Source: DATLAN01 sp035527455 (GTDB lineage Bacteria; Planctomycetota; Planctomycetia; Pirellulales; Thermoguttaceae). Taken from it: 28,287 nucleotides of DNA. This document shows positions 22,862-28,287 of the stretch, in pieces (position 1 is the stretch's first letter; every line of letters starts with the position of its first letter). Both the position numbers and the translations under genes were made by a program. The notes beneath the pieces are model-generated. The model had not been told where the DNA came from. It worked only from the letters and a program-made list of their open reading frames with translations, and did no database searches. The stretch lies in the NCBI GenBank assembly GCA_035527455.1, contig DATLAN010000340.1, positions 1-28,287 on the forward strand, written 5' to 3'.

Positions 22862-22946
22862 AAAAATGCCCGACGCCGGAACAAGTTCCGATGTCGGGCT
22901 CCTTGGGATACCTGGCGGATCAGGCTCTGCGGATACCGTCAACAGG
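22862..22946 (-). promoter_or_regulatory. Leader element 2: structured segment plus intrinsic terminator
   Basis: Minus-strand blocks CGGTATCC, GCAGAG and CAGGTATC are followed by a hairpin with the stem GCCCGAC/GTCGGGC (22868-22899) and a T-run. It ends about 22 nt before the HTH/zinc gene start. The same blocks precede the terminator at 8602-8692. Confidence 0.55.
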
Positions 22947-23020
22947 CCCCGACCTTAACACAGGCGGTGGCCCAATTTCAAGAGGAGGTTTTTCGCAATC
23001 GGCAAAAAAGTGGAGATGTG

Positions 23021-23121
23021 TATAGTAGCCATCTCGCTCCGCGAGATGCAGCCACGTCTTGCGGAGCAAGACGGCTACGATACGAGATGCATCTACGTCT
23101 CGCGGAGCGAGACGGCTACTA
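23021..23121. repeat. GTAGCC...CTCGCTCCGCGAG palindrome cluster
   Basis: Three related palindromic units (ATCTCGCTCCGCGAGAT, GTCTTGCGGAGCAAGAC, GTCTCGCGGAGCGAGAC) with GTAGCC/GGCTAC ends stand between the HTH/zinc gene leader and glnB. The last one borders the glnB stop. Confidence 0.8.
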
Positions 23122-23127
23122 TGCAGC

Positions 23128-23475
23128 TCAGATCGCCGGGCTGCCGCGTTCGCCGGTGCGGATGCGGATGCAGTCTTCCAGCGGCAGGACGAAGATCTTG
23201 CCGTCGCCCACTTCGCCCTCTTCGCCGGTCCGGCTCCCTTGGATCACGGCTCCGATGGCGGGTTCGAGGAACTCCTCGTTCACGGCGATCATCAACTGCA
23301 CTTTCCGCAGCAGGTTCATCGTGAACTCGTGTCCCCGATAGACCTCGGTTTGTCCACGCTGCCGGCCGAATCCCTGCACGTCCATCACCGTCAGTCGGAA
23401 GACCTCCACCTCGGCCAGAGCGGCCTTGACGGCCTCCAGACGGTTCGGCTGGATAATCGCGATGATCAGTTTCAT
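23128..23475 (-). CDS. glnB: Nitrogen regulatory protein PII
   Basis: A 115-aa protein from ATG 23475 (MKLIIAIIQPNRLEAVKAAL), of normal PII length. The trimeric PII signal protein senses 2-oxoglutarate and ATP/ADP and controls nitrogen assimilation targets. Family motifs are present: DVQGFGRQRGQTEVYRGHEF (T-loop), VGDGKIFVLPLED (B-loop) and RIRTGERG (C-loop). Tyr46 is kept, but residue 51, the uridylylation Tyr of E. coli GlnB, is Phe, so control by GlnD-type uridylylation is unlikely. The segment before the B-loop (GSRTGEEGEVGDG) is a few residues longer than in E. coli. No amtB or glnA is nearby in the window. Confidence 0.93.
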   Translation of the reverse strand: MKLIIAIIQPNRLEAVKAALAEVEVFRLTVMDVQGFGRQRGQTEVYRGHEFTMNLLRKVQLMIAVNEEFLEPAIGAVIQGSRTGEEGEVGDGKIFVLPLEDCIRIRTGERGSPAI

Positions 23476-23670
23476 GGCACGGCACCTTTCGCGGGGGTTT
23501 GCGTGCCTGCATAGTATTCTCACGGGACGAACGGCTCAAGAGCAATGCTGCTCGATGGATCGACCGATTTCCAGCGTTTTCGTGTCGCGGTTGCTTCAAT
23601 GGGAATGCCAAGACGGACGGCTTATTTCCGGTTCTTCAGCGAAGTTCTTGGTTCGAACAGGGGCGAGCGC

Positions 23671-23756
23671 GTAGGGTGGGCACCGCCCACCGTCTGGCGC
23701 ACCCGTCTGGCAAGCCGAGTAGGTGTTGGCGTTTTGGTGGGCAGTGCCCACCCTAC
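23671..23756. repeat. Inverted GTAGGGTGGGCA repeat pair
   Basis: GTAGGGTGGGCACCGCCCAC and GTGGGCAGTGCCCACCCTAC form an inverted pair of the same family found at 2572-2717 in the phage module. The rest of 23524-23888, upstream of hflX, shows no gene. Confidence 0.85.
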
Positions 23757-23888
23757 TGCCTGAAAGCGCCCTCTTTCGGGGGATTTTTCACCGTGCTCGG
23801 ACGATTTTCATGTTCCGAGGGGGGCTTTTCCGGGGCGAACCGTTTAGAATATAAAGTGTCCCTAAACCGCAGGAGGAACCAGTCTACC

Positions 23889-25223
23889 GTGTATGAACTC
23901 GACCGCGCCGATAGCGTCGCCAGCGAGGCGGCCGTTCTGGTCGGCGTTCTGCTGCCGGACCGACAATCGCACGAACCGCCCCTTCTGGAGCTGGAAGGCC
24001 TGGCCACGACGGCCGGGGTCCGAGTTGTCGGCCATCTGATCCAACGTCGCGAGACGCCCGCCGGGCCAACCTACCTCGGCCGGGGGAAGGTCGAGGAGTT
24101 GAAGGTGCTGGCGGAGTCCAACGACGCCGACGTGATCATCTTCGACAACGATCTCAGCCCCGCCCAGACGCGCAACCTCGAGAAGGCCACCGGGCTGAAG
24201 GTGCTCGACCGGACGGAACTGATCCTCGACATCTTCGCCAGCCGGGCCCAGACGCACCAGGCCCGACTCGCCGTGGAACTGGCCCAGCACGAATACGCCA
24301 TGCCCCGGCTGAAGCGGATGTGGACGCACCTTTCGCGGCAGAAGAAGGGCGTCGGTCTGCGAGGGCCGGGTGAAAAGCAGTTGGAGGAGGACCGCCGGCT
24401 GGTCGAGAAGCGGATCCGCGACCTCCGCCGGGAATTGCACGTGATCGAACGCCGCAAGCAGCGCGAGGTGGCCGCGCGGAGCGAACGGATGACGGTCTCG
24501 CTGGTCGGCTACACCAACGCCGGCAAGAGCACGCTGCTGAACGTGCTGACCGGCGCGGACGCGCACACGCAGGACGCCCTGTTCGCCACGCTCGACACGC
24601 GAACCCGCCGCTGGCAGTTGCCCGGCTGGGGACCCGTGCTGCTGAGCGACACGGTCGGCTTCATCCGCGATCTGCCGCACCATTTGATCGAGAGTTTCAA
24701 GGCCACGTTGGAAGAGGCCCGTCAGGCGGACCTGCTGCTGCACGTGGCCGACGGCGCCAACCCGGCCGTTTACGACCAGATCAGTGCGGCCTACAAGGTG
24801 TTGGAGGAGATCGGCATCCGGCAGAAGGACACGCTGCTGGTGATCAACAAGGTCGACGCGATGCCCGACCGTGCCCGGCTCGAAGGTCTGTTGAACCGTT
24901 ACGACCACGCGGTGCCGATCAGCGCCGCACGAGGTTCCGGCCTAACCCGTCTGGCTTCGGTCGTCAGCGACGCGCTGAGCCGGACGTTTCTCGACGTGGA
25001 CGTAGAGACGGGCGTGGAGAACGGCCGCTTGCTGGCCTATTTGGCAGCCCACGCCGAGATCCTCTCGAAGAAGTACCGTGACACGCGAGTGACCATCCAC
25101 TGCCGCATCCCCAACAAGTATCTCGGCCGGATCAGCGGAGACGGCGTGGTCGTGAGCCCCCATCGCAACCATCGCTTCGACGGCCCGCATTCGGCCGAAG
25201 CGGTGGTGAGTGGTGAGTGGTGA
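23889..25223 (+). CDS. hflX: Ribosome-associated GTPase HflX
   Basis: A 444-aa protein from GTG 23889, with AGGAGG about 12 nt upstream. The frame is open much further upstream, but that region is spacer repeat. HflX splits stalled 70S ribosomes, for example after heat stress. The N-terminal HflX domain has LIQRRETPAGPTYLGRGKVE. A linker carries the GPGEKQLEEDRR motif. The G domain has GYTNAGKST (P-loop), FATLDTRTR (switch I), DTVGFI (G3) and NKVD (G4). The C-terminus ends in VVSGEW, encoded by a GTGAGTGG repeat and probably not original. Confidence 0.93.
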   Translation: MYELDRADSVASEAAVLVGVLLPDRQSHEPPLLELEGLATTAGVRVVGHLIQRRETPAGPTYLGRGKVEELKVLAESNDADVIIFDNDLSPAQTRNLEKATGLKVLDRTELILDIFASRAQTHQARLAVELAQHEYAMPRLKRMWTHLSRQKKGVGLRGPGEKQLEEDRRLVEKRIRDLRRELHVIERRKQREVAARSERMTVSLVGYTNAGKSTLLNVLTGADAHTQDALFATLDTRTRRWQLPGWGPVLLSDTVGFIRDLPHHLIESFKATLEEARQADLLLHVADGANPAVYDQISAAYKVLEEIGIRQKDTLLVINKVDAMPDRARLEGLLNRYDHAVPISAARGSGLTRLASVVSDALSRTFLDVDVETGVENGRLLAYLAAHAEILSKKYRDTRVTIHCRIPNKYLGRISGDGVVVSPHRNHRFDGPHSAEAVVSGEW

Positions 25224-25245
25224 GTGGGATCGAAAGAGCAAAACG

Positions 25246-25267
25246 CCCCCGCACTGCGTTGCGGGGG
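25246..25267. terminator. GC hairpin between hflX and the SDR gene
   Basis: CCCCCGCA-CTGCGT-TGCGGGGG is an 8-bp stem with a 6-nt loop, 23 nt after the hflX stop. On the plus strand no T-run follows; on the minus strand GTTTTGC follows. A terminator role is only possible. Confidence 0.3.
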
Positions 25268-25292
25268 GTGATCGGTGACTGGAGAGCGGTGC

Positions 25293-26078
25293 GTGGCAAG
25301 ACGTAGAATCCAAGGCAGCCGGGCGATCGTGACCGGGGCGTCCAGCGGGATCGGAAGGGCGCTGGCGGTGGAACTTGCGCGAGGAGGCGCCGAACTGGTC
25401 GTTACCGCTCGGCGCGAGGACCGACTCCGAGAGCTTGCCGACGAGATCACCGCCCAAGGCGGTCGCGTGGAAACCGTCGCCGGCGATATTACCGATCCCC
25501 AAACGCGACAGAAGACCATCGACACCGCGGTGGCGACTTTCGGCGGGCTGGACATCCTGGTCAACAACGCCGGCGTGGGGGCCACGGGGCTGTTCGAGGA
25601 CGCCGACCCCCAACGGGTCCGGCGGATCATGGAGGTCAACTTCTTCGCCCTGGTCGAAATGACCCGACTGGCCCTGCCGCTGTTGAAGCAAGGCACCAGG
25701 CCCATCGTGGTCAACGTCGGCTCGATCCTCGGACATCGCGGGGTGCCCCACAACAGCGAATACGCCGCCAGCAAGTTCGCCGTGCAGGGTTTCAGCGAGT
25801 CGATTCGGGCCGAATTCACCTCCCACCACATCGACGTGCTGGTGGTCAGCCCGGGCACGACCGAAACGGAGTTCTTCGACAGCGTCATCGAGCATACCGG
25901 CGAGCCGTCCTGGCCCCAGCACAAGGCGGTCACCGCCGAGGAAGTCGCCCGAAAGATGGTCCGGGCGATCTGCCGCGGCAAGCACGAGATCATCCCCTAT
26001 CGTTGGGGAAAGGTCTTCTGCTGGCTCAACCGCCTCTCGCCACGGCTGATGGACGGCCTGATGGCGCGATACAAGTAG
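25293..26078 (+). CDS. Short-chain dehydrogenase/reductase
   Basis: A 261-aa classical SDR. The GTG at 25293 (MARRRIQGSRAIVTGASSGI) has GGAGAG upstream and is preferred over the GTG at 25275. The Rossmann dinucleotide motif TGASSGIG is near the N-terminus, with ARREDR after beta2 suggesting NADP preference. NNAG, NVGSIL and the catalytic YAASK follow. The C-terminal stretch (VARKMVRAICRGKHEIIPYR) ends in a basic amphipathic tail seen in membrane-associated SDRs. The substrate is not deducible. It converges on the TPR gene with only 3 bases between stops. Confidence 0.87.
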   Translation: MARRRIQGSRAIVTGASSGIGRALAVELARGGAELVVTARREDRLRELADEITAQGGRVETVAGDITDPQTRQKTIDTAVATFGGLDILVNNAGVGATGLFEDADPQRVRRIMEVNFFALVEMTRLALPLLKQGTRPIVVNVGSILGHRGVPHNSEYAASKFAVQGFSESIRAEFTSHHIDVLVVSPGTTETEFFDSVIEHTGEPSWPQHKAVTAEEVARKMVRAICRGKHEIIPYRWGKVFCWLNRLSPRLMDGLMARYK

Positions 26079-26081
26079 TAG

Positions 26082-26612
26082 CTAGCCCGTGGCTTCTGTT
26101 TCTGCACAGAGGGCCTGGAAATCCGGATCGTCGCGGAGCGGCTCGAAATCCGTCTCCTCGTCGATCAGCCGGCGGTAGTCGGGGTCGATCGCCAGCGCCC
26201 GGGCAAGAGATTTCAAGGCCCGAGGCTTGTCGCCCAGCAGGCTCAGGTAGCAGGCGAGGTTGTAGTGGACCAGGGCCTCGTTGGGGGCAACGCAGAGCAC
26301 CCGTTGCAGGGCGTCGATGGCCAGGTCCACGCGGCCGACGCGTTTATAACACCATCCCAGGGCGAACCATGCGTGGACGTTTTCGGGCACGGCCGCGGCG
26401 GCCTTGGCCAGCGGGATGACCGCGTCGGAGTAGCGTTCCAGTTCCCGCAGCGCCTCGCCCCACAGATAGAGCGCGTCCGGGTGGAAGCCGACCGGATCGC
26501 CGAGCCGGGCCAACGCATCCAGGGCGTGCTCGGGCATTCCCAATTCCAGATACCCTTCGGCCTCGAACTGGATCTTGTTCCGACGAACTCGATTTCTGGA
26601 GGTAACCACCAT
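26082..26612 (-). CDS. Tetratricopeptide repeat protein
   Basis: A 176-aa protein from ATG 26612 (MVVTSRNRVRRNKIQFEAEG). At least three TPR units are visible: PDALYLWGEALRELERYSDA, VHAWFALGWCYKRVGRVDLA and ALVHYNLACYLSLLGDKPRA, then ALKSLARALAIDPDYR. The C-terminal end has the RLIDEETDFEPLRDDPDFQA motif common in small TPR proteins. It has no signal peptide, so it should be a cytoplasmic adaptor. Partner unknown. Confidence 0.85.
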   Translation of the reverse strand: MVVTSRNRVRRNKIQFEAEGYLELGMPEHALDALARLGDPVGFHPDALYLWGEALRELERYSDAVIPLAKAAAAVPENVHAWFALGWCYKRVGRVDLAIDALQRVLCVAPNEALVHYNLACYLSLLGDKPRALKSLARALAIDPDYRRLIDEETDFEPLRDDPDFQALCAETEATG

Positions 26613-26943
26613 GTTGCTCCCGAACTTCAGGGGCGCAAGGATCCTGCCAAGGTAACAGACGCCGTACTCTCTATTCTAACCGCTGCCGGGCCGGACCCAA
26701 ATCGCCGAGGTCAAGTGGGATCGCAAGTGACTGCGCCCCAAGCAGTAACGATTCGAAATCGACTTGACCGGCCAGATGGACATTCCCAAGTGCGCCGGCT
26801 GTTCCGACGTTTCTCCACTCGGTGGCCCGTACCTCGACACTCCGTGGCGGCACGAAAGATATCCAAGGAAGTGCCGGGGGGGGGGTCGCAAAGGGCATTC
26901 GCCGGTGGTGCTTTTTGCACGGCCGCGATCCGGCGCCATGGCG
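26613..26943. other. Gap without a supported gene; contains a run of ten G
   Basis: Several overlapping open frames exist on both strands, but none shows recognisable protein sequence or a good ribosome binding site. A run of ten G at 26876-26885 is the only marked feature. It may be a decayed gene downstream of the XRE regulator. Confidence 0.4.
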
Positions 26944-27441
26944 TCAGGGACGCTCGACCACGATCTGCCGATGCGCCAGATCGATCATTTCCCCGATCAA
27001 TTCGGCGTGGCTGCTTTCCAGCAGCAGGTCCAGCCGCTCGTGGAGTTCTCGCTTGCGGTTCATTTCTCGGACGGCCGAGACCGCACCCTCGAACGTCAGG
27101 GGGCCGCCGGTCCCCACGCGGCTGTGCAGTTCGTCGAAGTCAGCCTCGGTCCAGCCGGCGAAGAGTTCCCCGAGCGTCTCGAGGACTTCTTCGACCACGG
27201 GGTTGGTCTGGTGGTCGAATCGCCGATAGAGGAGCTGGGCCGGATCGAGGAAGAACTCGTCGACGGCCGTGGCCAGCCCCTCGGCCAGCCGGTGCAGCGT
27301 CTGCGTGTGCGGCTTGTTCGTTCCGCCCAGGATTCCGCGAATCGTCCGCACGTCCAGACCGGTCTTTTCGGCGACCTGGTAGATGGACCACCCCCGCTCG
27401 GCCATCAATCGCTCCAGGTTTTCGCCCGCCAGTTCCGACAT
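26944..27441 (-). CDS. XRE-family HTH transcriptional regulator
   Basis: A 165-aa protein; ATG 27441 (MSELAGENLERLMAERGWSI) has GAGGGA about 9 nt upstream; a TTG at 27480 is an alternative. An XRE helix-turn-helix fills residues 4-60: NLERLMAERGWSIYQVAEKT, GLDVRTIRGILGGTNKPHTQ, TLHRLAEGLATAVDEFF. The C-terminal half is helical with no peptidase motif. It is transcribed away from the gene at 27613, and the shared intergenic region carries overlapping promoters and a palindrome, so autoregulation and control of that neighbour are likely. Confidence 0.82.
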   Translation of the reverse strand: MSELAGENLERLMAERGWSIYQVAEKTGLDVRTIRGILGGTNKPHTQTLHRLAEGLATAVDEFFLDPAQLLYRRFDHQTNPVVEEVLETLGELFAGWTEADFDELHSRVGTGGPLTFEGAVSAVREMNRKRELHERLDLLLESSHAELIGEMIDLAHRQIVVERP

Positions 27442-27497
27442 CGCATCGATTCCCTCGCCAGAAATCCCGCCGATCGTCAAGAAGTCCCGCGGGACCC

Positions 27498-27547
27498 ATT
27501 GACAGGCCAGTATACTTCTGTATACTACACGAGTCGCCGCCTGTCAA
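27498..27547. promoter_or_regulatory. Overlapping divergent promoters with 18-bp palindromic operator
   Basis: Plus strand: TTGACA (27498-27503), 16-nt spacer, TATACT (27520-27525). Minus strand: TTGACA (27547-27542), 18-nt spacer, TATACA (27523-27518). The palindrome AGTATACTTCTGTATACT (27508-27525) covers both -10 boxes, so one bound dimer would block both promoters. The likely ligand is the XRE protein encoded at 26944-27441. Confidence 0.72.
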
Positions 27548-27612
27548 GGGTGATTGGGCGGGAAATCGGGCCGTCGAATCTTTTTTTCCGTCACAGTTGG
27601 GGGATTTCACCC

Positions 27613-27957
27613 ATGAAAGATGCCGATCATGCCGGCAATGGGCCATTTCGCGTCTGGATCGCCTCATACGACCGGTGGCCGCCGCAACCCGATCACGACG
27701 CCGGGCCGACCGCCGTCGCCCTGGAACCGGCCGAAGAAAACACGATGTCGGCAGCCGAGGCGGCCGTTTACGTCGAGGCCTTCAATCGGGAAGCACTCCA
27801 CCGGGGGAGGAATCTCCGGGCGGTCGCCGTGCCGGTAACCGTTCGTTATGTCGGAGAACCGCTGCCGGGCACACGTTTGTGTGATCAGATACCCCACCAG
27901 GAACCGGTCGGCGCAGAAAAAAAGCCCGCCATACGTCTGTTAGGCGTCGACGTATGA
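27613..27957 (+). CDS. Small conserved planctomycete-type protein of unknown function
   Basis: A 114-aa protein starting MKDADHAGNGPFRVWIASYD. An N-terminal beta segment (RVWIASYDRWPPQPDHDAGP) is followed by the MSAAEAAVYVEAFNREAL helix and an AVAVPVTVRYVGEPLPGTRL strand. The AEAAVYVEAFNR region looks like a short protein common in planctomycetes. The last 20 residues are encoded by a terminator hairpin (from 27922) and may be run-on after loss of an earlier stop. It is expressed from a near-consensus promoter shared with the divergent XRE gene, 87 nt upstream. Confidence 0.65.
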   Translation: MKDADHAGNGPFRVWIASYDRWPPQPDHDAGPTAVALEPAEENTMSAAEAAVYVEAFNREALHRGRNLRAVAVPVTVRYVGEPLPGTRLCDQIPHQEPVGAEKKPAIRLLGVDV

Positions 27958-27999
27958 CGGGCTTCCACCGCGGGATTATGCCTAACGCCTCATGCGGTG
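27922..27999 (-). terminator. Two-hairpin element with possible kissing loops
   Basis: A 16-bp stem AAGCCCGCCATACGTC/GACGTATGACGGGCTT (one wobble pair) spans 27922-27964, followed on the minus strand by a T-run. A second hairpin CACCGC/GCGGTG spans 27966-27999. The first loop contains GTTAGGC (27939-27945) and the second GCCTAAC (27980-27986), which are perfectly complementary. Confidence 0.6.
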
Positions 28000-28287
28000 T
28001 CCCTGTCAAGAAGGCGGCAGCAAGGCAACTGCACCATAACCCCTTGACGCCTGAATTATAGCATGAAATTCGCCCCAGGCCAGCAAGAAAGCGGGAATCC
28101 CAACTCCCCAATCTGAAATCCGAAATCCTAAATCCTAACGCGGCATAGCCGCAGCCAATGGGGACGGCGGAACTGGGGGTTCGGGACTGGGGGCTCGGGA
28201 AGAGAATCCAAGCCTCGTTCCAGGAAGTCAACCGTTTTGCCTCGGATTCCCGAGCCCCCAGTCCCGAGCCCCCCGGCCCGCGCCCCC
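28000..28287. repeat. Spacer repeats at the right edge; no gene seen
   Basis: AATCTGAAATCCGAAATCC heptamers at about 28110-28137 match the repeat in the trypsin-like gene. CGGGACTGGGGGCTCGGGA (28182-28200) has an exact inverted copy at 28248-28266. No coding sequence is supported here. Confidence 0.75.

Noticed and set aside
23499..23888. N-terminal extension of HflX
   Set aside because: The frame is open by chance through spacer repeats; the HflX-like sequence begins at the GTG at 23889, which has a ribosome binding site upstream.
26671..26939. Short minus-strand frames around the G run as a phase-variable gene
   Set aside because: Three overlapping frames are open, none has recognisable protein sequence, and no ribosome binding site is seen.

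Overview
The window reads as a chromosomal segment of a GC-rich planctomycete (Planctomycetota, probably Pirellulales-like). The evidence is the style of the housekeeping proteins (PII, HflX, SDR, a short protein with an SVQDGTIQ motif) and the dense families of short palindromic and heptamer spacer repeats. The assignment is from recognition, not from a search.

Positions 1-22840 hold a tailed-phage (siphovirus-type) structural module, nearly all on the minus strand and read from right to left. The order is an HTH/zinc-ribbon regulator (22316-22840), a membrane trypsin-like protease, a coiled-coil membrane protein, a small holin-like membrane protein, a ParB-like protein, an ABC-ATPase/GNAT fusion, small and large terminase, portal, a GNAT-like protein, a fused capsid protease-scaffold, a candidate capsid decoration protein, the major capsid protein, a run of virion proteins (one with a LamG-like fold), head-tail joining and tail-completion proteins, a tail-tube candidate, a lambda G/GT-type tail chaperone pair with a canonical -1 slippery heptamer, and the start of a probable tape-measure gene cut by the left edge. 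No integrase, lysin or replication gene is visible.

This late module is interrupted at about 9290-13550 by a plus-strand cassette. Three tandem paralogues encode membrane-anchored proteins with a C-terminal NlpC/P60-like Cys/His domain, preceded by their own sigma70-like promoter. The cassette end overlaps the 3' end of the GNAT-like phage gene, which suggests insertion.

Positions 23128-28287 look like host chromosome: glnB (PII, with Phe at the usual uridylylation site), hflX, an SDR oxidoreductase, a TPR protein, and an XRE-family regulator divergent from a small conserved protein. The last pair share overlapping face-to-face promoters around an 18-bp palindrome.

Host-style repeats (perfect inverted repeats up to 33 bp, and heptamer arrays such as ACTGGGG and ATGACGA) sit at many junctions of the phage module. 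In places they supply the stop codon or last residues of phage genes. This suggests a long-resident, possibly domesticated element. Two related hairpin-plus-terminator leaders precede the protease gene and the HTH/zinc gene and may be an undescribed cis-acting RNA element.
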